A stretch of DNA of 64,000 nt from Neobacillus sp. PS3-34 (lineage in GTDB: Bacteria > Bacillota > Bacilli > Bacillales > Cytobacillaceae), in NCBI RefSeq assembly GCF_030915465.1, contig NZ_CP133267.1, positions 558,001 to 622,000 on the forward strand, read 5' to 3'. How positions within the stretch are numbered: the first letter of the stretch is position 1; each line of letters starts with the position of its first letter. A model generated the notes under the pieces. That model searched no databases. It worked only from the letters and a program-made list of their open reading frames with translations, and was not told the DNA's origin. Shown here piece after piece: positions 1 through 8,890 of the stretch. A program made the translations under genes and the position numbers.

Positions 1-55
1 CTTTCAACAAGCATTTATTTCGGATGATGAGGCTGGGCAAAAAACACCCAATTTG

Positions 56-267
56 CCTGTCATCCAAAATGAACAGTCATGATAAATGCTGTAATTTTTA
101 TCTGTGATTTGTATATGTAGAATATTTTCATCTCGCATTTACGCGATTTTTACCCCCACTTCATGAAATTAAAAGAAGAATGCGGATCTCATGGTGAGGA
201 TAAATTTCCCGTAAACACATGGTTGGATCACGAAACCATCAGTGGGGACTGGGCTATTCTCCCACTG
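56..267 (-). repeat. Structured intergenic repeat, copy A
   Basis: The region just downstream of the first binding-protein gene closely matches 2023-2241, downstream of its paralogue. Shared blocks include CATTTACGCGATTTTTACCC and GTAAACACATGGTTG. CAGTGGG (240-246) pairs with CCCACTG (261-267), and CCCCCACT near 152 can pair with AGTGGGG at 241. It could be a structured 3' UTR copied with the gene or a member of a dispersed palindromic repeat family. The rest of the first 281 bases shows no gene. Confidence 0.6.
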
Positions 268-281
268 ATAGATGTATCAGT

Positions 282-1883
282 TTATTTCAATCCTAATTTT
301 TTACGATTAACATCCATTTTTTCACTTCTGATTTCAGAAATTTTATCCCAGTTATTTTGACCAAGGAATTTTTTGTAAGCTGAAAGCGTTTTATCATATT
401 GGTTATCATTCTTAGCCCGAATCATTTTAACTAAAGTGGAATCCCAATTTGTTTGAATAGCACTTAAAGCACGAGCTTCTGGTGTTCCTTGATCTGGATC
501 AGTACCTTCTAGAATAAAATGTGGTTTTAACTTCCCTTTACCCCATGCTTCCAATTGTTTCGTTGCTTCTAAAGTCGAATCACTTAAAGCATTATATTTA
601 TCGTGGCCAAAGAAGAAAAATTCTCCCATTCTATACTCTTTTTTGAACTGATCAGGATTTTTCAAGCGCATCTCTTTTAATTCTGGAGTGAATTCATACT
701 TTCCATCTGCATTTACTGTATACGTTTTTCCTTTGATTCCGTAAGTGGTTAATAGTTCACCTTTTTCACTTAGCAGGTAAGTGAAAATTTGCATGGCTTT
801 AGCTGGATCTTTACAATTTTTAGAGATGTAGTTCATCATCCAGCCTGTAATACCAGATTGGTTTAATGTAGGTTCATTCCCTACTGTACTTTGTGGTCCA
901 TCAACGGCAATATACTCTTTTCCAGGATTGCTTGACATATAGGTTTGCAAATCTCCACCTTTTTGTGGGATTCCGCTTATTAACATTGATGCATATTTAC
1001 CAGCCTTAACTTTTTCTGAATAAGCTGTGTCATCATCTGCAAAGCTATCATCGCTGATACCGCCATTTTTATAGACAGTATTAAACGTTTTGATCCAAGT
1101 CAGATAATCTTCATCTAAATTACGGTCATAAAATTTACCGTCTTTTTCTAAAGCAACTCCAAGATAATCTTGTAAGTTGTTTCCAAAAGCTTCGCTAGGG
1201 CCAAATGGTATTAATTTAGGGAATTGCGTTTTGATTTGCTCCATAGCACTTACAAATTCTTCTGGTGTTTTCATTGAGGGTTTTCCAATTGCTTCATAAA
1301 CATCCTTGCGAATTACGAAAGCTGTCGTTGCAGGAATGAAGCCTTTATCATAATCAGCTTGAGTATTTGAGTAGTTTGCATAACCGTACGTTTTACCGTC
1401 ATCCAGTTTGTGCCAATCCATTGAATCTTTCGATGCGACTTTTGTAAAATATGGATCATATTTCTTAGCTAACTCATTTAATGGCATTGCCCATGTATTA
1501 GCTTTTTTTGCAACTTGTGAATTTGCATCAAAAATAGAAATAATGTCTGGTATATCACCACTAGAAAAGAGAGCATTTAACTTTGTGTCATCCCCAGTAA
1601 TGAATTTAATATCAACATTCAAATCCTTTTTAATCTGTTTCGTCACAAAGTCGTGGCCATAATCCGTATTCCACCAATCAGCATTTACATACCAAGTCAA
1701 TGTCGTAGTTTTTTTTCTATTATCTAGTTTCCAGGCAGGTGTATTTTCATCAAGTTTATATCCTGCACTTGATTTTGTATCCTTACTGGAATTACTTGTA
1801 GTTGAAGTACATCCTGTTAAAACGAGTGTGAGGGCCAATAATAACATGATACTTTTAGTGAGAATCGATAGCAGTTTGGACAT
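282..1883 (-). CDS. Extracellular sugar-binding lipoprotein (family 1, LplA/YtcQ-like), copy 1
   Basis: A 533-residue solute-binding protein of a carbohydrate ABC importer. It would capture an oligosaccharide outside the membrane and deliver it to the LplB/LplC-type permeases encoded upstream in the same direction. The N terminus is a lipoprotein signal: basic start, Leu-rich core and lipobox LTGC (Cys near residue 25), followed by a Ser/Thr/Asn-rich tether. Length and the aromatic-rich N-terminal region (LTWYVNADWWNTDYG) fit LplA/YtcQ-type proteins. GAGGAGG precedes the ATG. The gene lies head-to-tail with a strongly similar paralogue at 2253-3863 and is last in the transport operon. The specific sugar cannot be read from the sequence. 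No ATPase gene is linked, as is usual for this subfamily, which shares an MsmX-type ATPase. Confidence 0.9.
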   Translation of the reverse strand: MSKLLSILTKSIMLLLALTLVLTGCTSTTSNSSKDTKSSAGYKLDENTPAWKLDNRKKTTTLTWYVNADWWNTDYGHDFVTKQIKKDLNVDIKFITGDDTKLNALFSSGDIPDIISIFDANSQVAKKANTWAMPLNELAKKYDPYFTKVASKDSMDWHKLDDGKTYGYANYSNTQADYDKGFIPATTAFVIRKDVYEAIGKPSMKTPEEFVSAMEQIKTQFPKLIPFGPSEAFGNNLQDYLGVALEKDGKFYDRNLDEDYLTWIKTFNTVYKNGGISDDSFADDDTAYSEKVKAGKYASMLISGIPQKGGDLQTYMSSNPGKEYIAVDGPQSTVGNEPTLNQSGITGWMMNYISKNCKDPAKAMQIFTYLLSEKGELLTTYGIKGKTYTVNADGKYEFTPELKEMRLKNPDQFKKEYRMGEFFFFGHDKYNALSDSTLEATKQLEAWGKGKLKPHFILEGTDPDQGTPEARALSAIQTNWDSTLVKMIRAKNDNQYDKTLSAYKKFLGQNNWDKISEIRSEKMDVNRKKLGLK

Positions 1884-2022
1884 GATTATAATTCCTCCTC
1901 TTTAATTTTAACCTTATGAATCAATCTATTATTTTTATCAGCATGATCAACGTGTTCAAACAACACCATAAAAATTGCGGAAGAAGGGGCAGGGCAATAG
2001 AGTTCAAAAGCAACCCTATATT

Positions 2023-2241
2023 CCTGTCATCCAAAAATGAACAGTCGTGATAAATGCTGTTTTTTTAAGTGTTTTTATGATTGTGAGTTTTGTATAAACA
2101 AAATTCTCGCATTTACGCGATTTTTACCCCCACTACTTTAAGTTGAGAGTAGTAAGAAATTTTCGTGAGGGTAAACTTCCCGTAAACACATGGTTGATTC
2201 AGCTAATCATCAGTGGGGAATGAGAAATTCTCCAACTGATG
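2023..2241 (-). repeat. Structured intergenic repeat, copy B
   Basis: Second copy of the element at 56-267, lying between the two binding-protein genes. The same blocks occur in the same order. Its terminal hairpin (CAGTGGGGAAT at 2211 with ATTCTCCAACTG at 2227) differs from copy A at several paired positions but still folds, which hints that the fold is kept. It sits in the 5' region of copy 1 and the 3' region of copy 2. Confidence 0.6.
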
Positions 2242-2252
2242 GAAGCTTCACT

Positions 2253-3863
2253 TTATTTCAATCCTAATTTTTTACGGTTCTTAGCCATTTTGTCACTTCT
2301 AACTTTAGTAATCTTGGACCAGTTATTTTTATCAAGAAATTTTTTGTAATCAGATAACGTTGTATTATATTGATGATCGCTCTTAGCACGCACCATTTTA
2401 ACTAAAGTTGTATCCCAGTTTGTTTGGACAGCACTCAAAGATCGAGCTTCTAATGTTCCTTGATCAGGATCAGTACCCTCAAGAATAAAATGTGGTTTTA
2501 ACTTCCCTTTTCCCCATGCTTCCAATTGTTTCGCTGCTGCTAAAGTCGAATCACTTAAAGCATTATATTTATCGTGGCCAAAGAAGAAAAATTCTCCCAT
2601 TCTATACTGTTTTTTGAATTGATCTGGATTTTTCAAGCGCATTTCCTTTAATGCTGGAGTGAATTCATACTTTCCACTTTTATTTACAGTATAGGTTTGT
2701 CCCTTAATTCCGTAAGTAGTTAAAAGTTCACCTTGAGGACTTAGCAGGTAAGTGAAAAGTTGCATCGCTTTTGCTGGATCTTTAGCTTTTTTAGTAATGT
2801 AGTTCATCATCCAGCCTGAAATACCAGATTGGTTTAAAGTTGGTTTATGTCCTACAGTACTCTGCGGTCCATCAATGGCAATATATTCTTTTCCAGGATT
2901 GTTCGACATAAAGGTTTGCAGGTCAGCAGCTTTTTGTGGGATTCCGCTGATTAACATGGATGCATATTTACCAGCCTTTACCTTTTCTGAATAAGCTGTT
3001 CCATCATCTGCGAAGCTATCATCACTGATACCGCCATTTTTATAGACAGTATTAAACGTTTTGATCCAAGTCAGATAATCCTTATCTAAATTACGATTAT
3101 AATATTTGTGGTCTTTCGTTTCTAATGGAACTCCAATATAGTCTTGTAAAACGTCTCCAAAAGCTTCACTTGGACCAAATGGAATTAATTTAGGGAATTT
3201 AGTTTTGATTAGCTTCATAGCACTTTCAAATTGTTTTGGTGTTTTCATAGATGGTTTACCGATTGCTGCATAGACATCCTTACGAATAACGAAAGCTGTT
3301 GTTGGGGGAATAAGTCCCTTATCATAATCGGCTTGCGTGTTGGAGTAGTTTGCATATCCGTATGTTTTGCCATCAGCCAGTTTGTGCCAATTCATAGTGT
3401 CTTTTGAGGCTACTTTATTAAAGTATGGATCGTATTTCTTAGCTAAATCATTTAATGGCAATGCCCATGTATTTGCTTTTTTTGCAACAAGTGAATTACC
3501 ATCAAAAATAGAAATAATGTCTGGAATATCTCCGCTAGAAAACAAAGCATTTAACTTCGTGTCATCACCAGTAATGAATTTGATGTTAACATTCAAATCT
3601 TTTTTAATCTGTTTTGTCACAAAGTCGTGACCATAATCCGTATTCCACCAATCAGCATTTACATACCAGGTTAATGTGACTGTTTTTTTCCTTTTATCTA
3701 TTTTCCAAGCAGGTGTATTTGGATCCAGCTTATAACCTGTTGGTGATTTGGAAGTGCTTGCTGATGAATTACTTGCAGTTGAGTTATAGCCTGTTAATAC
3801 GAGTGTAAGCGCTAACAAAAGTATCAAACTTTTACTTAAAATAGAAACCAATTTAGATTTCAT
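2253..3863 (-). CDS. Sugar-binding protein, copy 2, with altered lipobox
   Basis: A 536-residue paralogue of the protein at 282-1883, alike along its full length, including the N-terminal WYVNADWW region and the EGTDPDQGT segment near the C terminus. It is the first binding protein after the permease genes and has a strong ribosome site (AAAGGGGGAAGG). The signal peptide is present, but the lipobox reads LTGY instead of LTGC: the lipidated Cys codon TGT has become TAT. If real, the protein cannot be lipid-anchored and may be secreted or stay as an uncleaved membrane-tethered form. Copy 1 keeps its Cys, so the pair could supply anchored and free forms. A base-call error is the simple alternative. 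Confidence 0.88.
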   Translation of the reverse strand: MKSKLVSILSKSLILLLALTLVLTGYNSTASNSSASTSKSPTGYKLDPNTPAWKIDKRKKTVTLTWYVNADWWNTDYGHDFVTKQIKKDLNVNIKFITGDDTKLNALFSSGDIPDIISIFDGNSLVAKKANTWALPLNDLAKKYDPYFNKVASKDTMNWHKLADGKTYGYANYSNTQADYDKGLIPPTTAFVIRKDVYAAIGKPSMKTPKQFESAMKLIKTKFPKLIPFGPSEAFGDVLQDYIGVPLETKDHKYYNRNLDKDYLTWIKTFNTVYKNGGISDDSFADDGTAYSEKVKAGKYASMLISGIPQKAADLQTFMSNNPGKEYIAIDGPQSTVGHKPTLNQSGISGWMMNYITKKAKDPAKAMQLFTYLLSPQGELLTTYGIKGQTYTVNKSGKYEFTPALKEMRLKNPDQFKKQYRMGEFFFFGHDKYNALSDSTLAAAKQLEAWGKGKLKPHFILEGTDPDQGTLEARSLSAVQTNWDTTLVKMVRAKSDHQYNTTLSDYKKFLDKNNWSKITKVRSDKMAKNRKKLGLK

Positions 3864-3931
3864 TAACCTTCCCCCTTTAAATTCTCATCATTAATCCAAA
3901 ACATCTTTCCCAATGATTAAGAGCATAAGTA

Positions 3932-4043
3932 ACTTTTTCAAACACCTCCCCGCCACCTAGAATTTTTTTAGGTTTTAATGCAAAGTAAACTTTTTTGAAA
4001 GTTTTCGCACAGGATGATGGTAAGTTTACATGTTTGAAAAAGT
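3932..4043. repeat. 13-bp inverted repeat between permease and binding-protein genes
   Basis: ACTTTTTCAAACA (3932-3944) is a perfect reverse complement of TGTTTGAAAAAGT (4031-4043). The enclosed DNA also holds a small ACCTA/TAGGT hairpin near 3956-3974. Stem-loops at this place often protect or attenuate mRNA so that the binding protein is made in excess over the permeases. That role is inferred. Confidence 0.5.
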
Positions 4044-4047
4044 ATAT

Positions 4048-4935
4048 TTATTCTTTTACTGCACCTATCATCATTCCTGAGATAAAGTGTTTTTGCAGTA
4101 ATGGATAAATTACAAGGATAGGGAAGGTAGTGACGACAATAGTCGCTAATTGAACCCCCTTGGCTGTTGTGTCAAGAACAACCGATCCAGCAACATGCTG
4201 CATAGAACTCATTTGAGATTGAACGACAATTTCATAGATTTTCATTTGTAAAGGGTAGAGTGCCTTGTCTGTTATGTACAATTTGGTTGTAAAGAAATCA
4301 TTCCATTGCCCTACACCGTTAAACAGCGCAATTGTAGCCAAGGCTGGCTTAGATAATGGTAAAAATATTTTTATGAAAATCTTCCAATCTCCTGCTCCGT
4401 CGATTTTAGCAGAGTCTTCTAGTGATTGAGGGATACTTCGAAAGAAATTCATTAGTATAATGACATCGAAAAAGCTAAACAATGCTGGAATAATGTACAC
4501 CCAGAAACTATTTAATAGACCTAGCGATTTCATTAACAAATAAGTTGGAACCATTCCACCACCAAAGAACATCGTCACAATTCCTATAGCGGTATATAGC
4601 TTACGTCCTTTAAGATGACTTTTACTGTAGCTATAGGCGACTATTGCACAAAATAATACGTGAGTACTCGCTCCAATAACGGTTTTAGCAACTGAAATGA
4701 AAAATGCCTGCCAGATGCCATCATCTCTGAAAACAGCGCGGTAATTTTCTAGGGAGAAATCCTTTGGCCAAAACGATACGCCGCCATCAGCTAATGATTT
4801 CCCTGAACTGAAAGATGAAATAAGGACATTCCAGATGGGAACAATAATGATAATCGTGAAAATAAGCATTAAAATCACATTGAATAGATCAAATAACCGA
4901 CTGTCAACATCTTTTTTTACTACTGTTCGTTTCAC
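4048..4935 (-). CDS. Carbohydrate ABC transporter permease (LplC/YtcP-like)
   Basis: A 295-residue inner-membrane permease of the MalG-like class. Several hydrophobic segments are visible, beginning with one at about residues 15-37. The EAA-loop region reads DSAKIDGAGDWKIFIKIFLP (about residues 175-195), the contact site for the shared ATPase. The ending, in which the protein closes with HFISGMMIGAVKE, is typical of this subfamily. It follows the LplB-type gene by 15 bases and would form a heterodimer with it, fed by one or both binding proteins downstream. Substrate is not determinable. Confidence 0.92.
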   Translation of the reverse strand: MKRTVVKKDVDSRLFDLFNVILMLIFTIIIIVPIWNVLISSFSSGKSLADGGVSFWPKDFSLENYRAVFRDDGIWQAFFISVAKTVIGASTHVLFCAIVAYSYSKSHLKGRKLYTAIGIVTMFFGGGMVPTYLLMKSLGLLNSFWVYIIPALFSFFDVIILMNFFRSIPQSLEDSAKIDGAGDWKIFIKIFLPLSKPALATIALFNGVGQWNDFFTTKLYITDKALYPLQMKIYEIVVQSQMSSMQHVAGSVVLDTTAKGVQLATIVVTTFPILVIYPLLQKHFISGMMIGAVKE

Positions 4936-4950
4936 CGAAATACCCCCTTT

Positions 4951-5916
4951 CTATAAAACTGATTCATTATCATTTAGTTTCTTGGTTACTTTATGTGAAG
5001 TAAGTAAGAGAATAACTGAAACAATTGACATCCCCAGGTCAACGGCTGTTGCATATGAGAAATCTCCTTGTGTCATCCCGATTCGGTAAACATAGGAGCT
5101 AAGAACTTCTGCTTTCGCCTGGTTTTGTGAGTTCATTAAGACTAAGGTTTGGTCTAGATTTGACCCAAAAATCCCGCTTATTGCTAAAATAAGATTTAAA
5201 TTAATAATATTTTTCATCATAGGAATGGTAATATGCCAAATCTGCTTGAAGCGAGTAGCCCCATCAATCTTAGCAGCTTCATAGTATGTAGGATCTATTT
5301 TCGACATAACCGCCAAATATAAAATCGTTCCCCATCCAACTTCCTTCCAGACATCTGATAAAACAGCAATCCACCAATATTTATCTTCATCCAGCAGAAA
5401 GTTCTGAGGCTTGTCCATTAATCCCACGGCCATGAACAATTGATTAAATAAACCTGTTGTGGAAAACCAAGTTATTAACATACCGCCTAAAACAATCCAG
5501 GATAAAAAATGGGGCAAATAGGAAATGGTCTGCATGATTCTTTTGAATGGCCCGTCGTGTAATTCATAAATCAAAATGGCTAAAATAATGGGAGTCAAAA
5601 ATCCAATGGCTAGTTTTAAAGCACTAATCCCTAATGTATTCACCATTGCATCCCAAAAATATTGATCGGTAACGATAATTTTAAAATTATCAAGGCCAAC
5701 CCATGGTGCTGTACTAAAGGTGTCTAAGGCCGTATAGTGCTTAAATGCAATCAACACGCCATACATGGGAATGTAACTGAAAACAATCATAAAAATAATC
5801 CCAGGGATAATCATTGATTGAAGCTGCCATTGATTTCTCAAGTCTACAATAAGGTTTTTCTTTCTTTTTCGCATAGGTTTTTTAGCATTTGATTCTAATA
5901 TAATGTGTGTATTCAC
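4951..5916 (-). CDS. Carbohydrate ABC transporter permease (LplB/YteP-like)
   Basis: A 321-residue permease of the MalF-like class and partner of the LplC-type protein. After a basic cytoplasmic N terminus, membrane helices start near residue 36. The EAA motif region reads YYEAAKIDGATRFKQIWHIT. It is the first gene of the transport operon after the LacI regulator and is preceded by a GGAGTGAG ribosome site. A LacI-type palindrome lies 36 bases before its start. LplB/YteP proteins import complex sugars such as pectin or uronate oligosaccharides in Bacillus, but the substrate here is unknown. Confidence 0.92.
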   Translation of the reverse strand: MNTHIILESNAKKPMRKRKKNLIVDLRNQWQLQSMIIPGIIFMIVFSYIPMYGVLIAFKHYTALDTFSTAPWVGLDNFKIIVTDQYFWDAMVNTLGISALKLAIGFLTPIILAILIYELHDGPFKRIMQTISYLPHFLSWIVLGGMLITWFSTTGLFNQLFMAVGLMDKPQNFLLDEDKYWWIAVLSDVWKEVGWGTILYLAVMSKIDPTYYEAAKIDGATRFKQIWHITIPMMKNIINLNLILAISGIFGSNLDQTLVLMNSQNQAKAEVLSSYVYRIGMTQGDFSYATAVDLGMSIVSVILLLTSHKVTKKLNDNESVL

Positions 5917-5951
5917 TATTCATCTCACTCCAAGTCTGAATATTCAAACCG

Positions 5952-5967
5952 ATGAAAACGTTTTTAT
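5952..5967 (-). promoter_or_regulatory. Candidate LacI operator before lplB-type gene
   Basis: ATGAAAACGTTTTTAT matches 15 of 16 bases of the palindrome before the lacI-type gene (7052-7067). The central CG with flanking A/T is typical of LacI/GalR operators and resembles CcpA cre sites, so catabolite control is an alternative. A clear -10/-35 pair was not found next to it. Confidence 0.6.
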
Positions 5968-6014
5968 TTTTATGTAAAAAAAATCACCCCCAGATTTGAT
6001 AGGAATAAACACTG

Positions 6015-7034
6015 TTACAAGCGAACCGTCCTACCTATTTTCACATTACTCGAATGACGAATGATAATTTCACCTGGCAATTTGCGGATCTTACCATTTT
6101 CTTTCTTTTGAATCATTTGAACGAGATGGTCAATTGCGAGAATTCCTTGTCTGGCAATTTGATTTTTCACCGTTGTAAGAGGAGGCGAAAAGTATTGCGC
6201 AAGCTCAATATCGTCAAATCCCATCACACTAATATCTTCTGGAATCTGATAGCCTTCAGATTTTAATGCCTTGATACATCCCATTGCACTAACATCATTC
6301 CCTGCTAAAAAAGCGTCTGGCAGTTTTCCAGGATAAAAATGCATAAATGATTTCACAGCATTGTATGTACTTGCTTCTTCAAAATAACCTTGAAGAATAT
6401 AGTCTTCATTAATCTCTAGTTGATACTCTTTTAATGCTGCCAAATATCCTTCTTTTCGCTGAACACTGTCATACATTGTATCCACACCAGAAATATAGGC
6501 AATTTTTTTGTGGCCTAGACTAATTAAGTATTTAGTAGCTTCATAGCCTGCAACATAGGAATCAAAGATGACACTGCCCATTGTTGGTTTCTCGATCACT
6601 CGATCCAGAAAAACCGCATGAACCTGTTCTTTTTCCATAGCTGCAACATCTTTCTCATCAATCATCAATTCCTCGAAGATGATGACACCATCCACACGTC
6701 GTCCTAAGATATTACTTAAAATGACTTGTTTATCTTTCGTAATGAATACATTCAACCCATACCCTAATTTTTCACACTCGCGGGCCATTGCTTCAACCAA
6801 TTCATAAAAATAGGGACCGCTTACACTTGTGGTAAAAAAGCCCAGCATCTTACTTTCGCCTGATTTTAATAGCTTACCATTAAGGTTAGGAACATAGTTT
6901 AAACGGTCAGCAACGGCTAAAATATGAGCTTTTGTTGCCGGGTTCAAAACATCCACACCATTTAGTGCATTAGAGACTGTAGAAATCGAAACTCCTGCTT
7001 CTCTAGCCACATCTTTAATTGTTACTTTACCCAT
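6015..7034 (-). CDS. LacI/GalR family transcriptional regulator
   Basis: A 339-residue sugar-responsive regulator. The N terminus has the classic LacI helix-turn-helix and hinge: TIKDVAREAGVSISTVSNAL, then a YVPN-type segment. A periplasmic-binding-protein-like effector domain follows from about residue 60, including VDGVIIFEE, the DAFLAGNDVSAMG segment and the VMGFDDIELA motif. It lies just before the permease genes in the same direction. Palindromes sit before its own gene and before the lplB-type gene, so it probably regulates itself and the transporter. The inducer is unknown. Confidence 0.93.
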   Translation of the reverse strand: MGKVTIKDVAREAGVSISTVSNALNGVDVLNPATKAHILAVADRLNYVPNLNGKLLKSGESKMLGFFTTSVSGPYFYELVEAMARECEKLGYGLNVFITKDKQVILSNILGRRVDGVIIFEELMIDEKDVAAMEKEQVHAVFLDRVIEKPTMGSVIFDSYVAGYEATKYLISLGHKKIAYISGVDTMYDSVQRKEGYLAALKEYQLEINEDYILQGYFEEASTYNAVKSFMHFYPGKLPDAFLAGNDVSAMGCIKALKSEGYQIPEDISVMGFDDIELAQYFSPPLTTVKNQIARQGILAIDHLVQMIQKKENGKIRKLPGEIIIRHSSNVKIGRTVRL

Positions 7035-7051
7035 TGAACTCGTCCTTTTTC

Positions 7052-7103
7052 ATAAAAACGTTTTTATTAATTTAAAGTTAGCACTTATTTATTTTAATTG
7101 CAA
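7052..7103 (-). promoter_or_regulatory. lacI-type gene promoter with overlapping operator
   Basis: On the minus strand TTGCAA (7098-7103) is separated by 17 bases from TAACTT (7075-7080). The perfect 16-bp palindrome ATAAAAACGTTTTTAT (7052-7067) lies at the expected transcription start, an ideal place for autorepression. The -10 box is imperfect. Confidence 0.6.
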
Positions 7104-7199
7104 TATCTTTTTTCGAATTAACTTTATTTTCAGAATGCAAATAAAAACAGTGTGATAATAAGCTATTTCATCATAATTTCAGGCATATAGACACAGAAA

Positions 7200-7243
7200 A
7201 ACCCGAATAAAGGAGGTTATTTAAAATGTCCTTTATTCGGGTT
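7200..7243 (-). terminator. Rho-independent terminator after Gfo/Idh gene
   Basis: AACCCGAATAAAGGA (7200-7214) pairs perfectly with TCCTTTATTCGGGTT (7229-7243), and a T run follows on the minus strand. It ends the operon containing the oxidoreductase and separates it from the LacI/transporter unit. Confidence 0.85.
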
Positions 7244-7299
7244 ATCGTTCAATTAAACTAGTACAAACTTCTTTTTCACAAAAGATGAAAGCCCTGCAA

Positions 7300-8286
7300 T
7301 TATTGTTCTCTGATTAAAATGGATCGTTGTTCCTTGACGGATAGGTTGGAGGCTTCCATTAGCTTTGTCAAATCCAAAGCCAATGTAATATTCTCCTCTG
7401 CTACCGTCCCATTCTGAATGTGGTCTATCCATTGACAGAAGGCAGATTCCCGTGAAGGTGGCAGAGTGATTTCTTCCCACGTGGACGCATTATTTTTAGT
7501 GCTGCGGATAAGCATTTTGGGTTCTGGCGTACCATACATCAAGGTGCCCTCAGTACCATGAACTTCAATCGTAAAAGGAGAGTGGCTGTTGACAAAGCTA
7601 GTTTCTGCAATCCCTATCGAGCCATTGGCATAGCGGAAAACAGCTATGGCATTATCCTCCACTTCTTTTCCAGTAATATAGCCGTAGCTAGCGCTTACAC
7701 TTTCCGGCATGCCCAAAAACAGTCTAGTGAGATAAACCGGATGACAACCCAGGTCAATAAGCGCTCCGCCACCGCATTGTTCTAAATTATAGAAGTGCTC
7801 AGGAAGCCACCCCGCAATCGCGCCATTATGCGCTACACGAACACGTACAAATGTTAGTTCCCCCAGCAGACCCTCGCGAATCACATTTTGAACCGCAAAA
7901 GTATAACTGTCATTGAGTCTGGGAAGTGAAACGGTTAATTTAATTCCTGTTTCCTGAACGGCAGCTATAATCTCATTTGCTTCTTTAATAGTAGGTGCGA
8001 TCACTTTCTCGGTAAATATGTGCTTACCTGCCTTCGCAGCTTTGACCATGACATCATGATGCATATTGGTTGGCGTCGTCACAATAACGGCATCAATGTC
8101 TGGATTCTGCATCAGTTCATCCAGATCTTTTATGAAAGGAACACCTAACTGATTTGCTGCCTCTCTGCCGCGTGACGGAAGCTCATCCCATACAGCAGTA
8201 ATTTCCGTATCTGGATGATTTATAGCGTCATTGGCATAATCTTTGGCATGTACATGCCAGAAGCTTAAAATAGCTACACGAATCAT
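7300..8286 (-). CDS. Gfo/Idh/MocA family oxidoreductase
   Basis: A 328-residue NAD(P)-dependent oxidoreductase acting on a sugar or sugar derivative. The N-terminal Rossmann strand reads VAILSFWHVHAKDY, without a canonical GxGxxG, as in one subgroup of the family. DAVIVTTPTNMHHD and TEKV (usually EKP) follow, then ALIDLGCHPVYL with the His expected for catalysis. The C-terminal sheet domain is complete. The protein is probably cytosolic. It is the last gene of the DUF4091 unit, ending at a strong terminator. Some family members (GH109) cleave alpha-N-acetylgalactosaminides, which would fit the amino-sugar genes nearby, but this protein is shorter than known GH109 enzymes and the link is only a suggestion. 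Confidence 0.9.
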   Translation of the reverse strand: MIRVAILSFWHVHAKDYANDAINHPDTEITAVWDELPSRGREAANQLGVPFIKDLDELMQNPDIDAVIVTTPTNMHHDVMVKAAKAGKHIFTEKVIAPTIKEANEIIAAVQETGIKLTVSLPRLNDSYTFAVQNVIREGLLGELTFVRVRVAHNGAIAGWLPEHFYNLEQCGGGALIDLGCHPVYLTRLFLGMPESVSASYGYITGKEVEDNAIAVFRYANGSIGIAETSFVNSHSPFTIEVHGTEGTLMYGTPEPKMLIRSTKNNASTWEEITLPPSRESAFCQWIDHIQNGTVAEENITLALDLTKLMEASNLSVKEQRSILIREQ

Positions 8287-8365
8287 TTGTGTTTCTCTCC
8301 CTATCCTATGAATTATTTCATTTTGCCATCTCTTTATTGTTGAAATTCACCATCAACATATGTGC

Positions 8366-8890
8366 TCAGATTGAACATTCCCAAGGCACTTTAATAGGGC
8401 TTCCAATTCTCTCCATTCTATAAAGTTCTTGAGCTTTCTTTGGCAGCTTATCATAAGTTTCTTGCGGAATTGGGATGGAGGATCCTGCTGCATACCAACT
8501 TCGGTTGAAAGTCATCGCAAGATTGGTCCTCCGATCATTTGAACGATTCGGTGTGCCACGATGCCACATTCGAATATCACGGATTAGAATAGAACCTGCC
8601 GACATAAAAACTTCCTCTGAATGCATATGTTCAGCCGCGCGCACAATGTGCAAATGCGGATTAACCGAATTATTCAATGTATCATGATTAGTGCGATCCG
8701 GATTTTGGTGTGTTCCACCAAGCCAGACTTCGAGCGGTCCATTCTCTTCGGTAACATACACTAATGGGATGTTTAAAACCAGACTGAAAACTGGCAGAGG
8801 AATGGCCAATTCAGGAAAGATTTCCCGTCTTCAGGCTGATATATCCTTATATAATCAACTTCCAAGGTCTGCGGAAAACTCCCTTTATCG
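8366..8890 (-). pseudogene. Phytanoyl-CoA dioxygenase family remnant
   Basis: The downstream part (8366-8809) encodes the second half of a PhyH-type Fe(II)/2-oxoglutarate oxygenase: NIPLVYVTEENGPLEVW, GGTH, the distal metal His in DIRMWHRGTPNRS, and the Arg of NDRRTNLA. A further stretch in another frame (EVDYIRIYQPEDGKSF, about 8890-8815) continues the protein upstream, so a frameshift lies near 8805. The first third is absent and the open frame runs straight into the end of the DUF4091 gene. The HxD iron site cannot be recognised. This looks like true decay by deletion plus frameshift. Family members hydroxylate small ligands; the former substrate is unknown. Confidence 0.75.
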
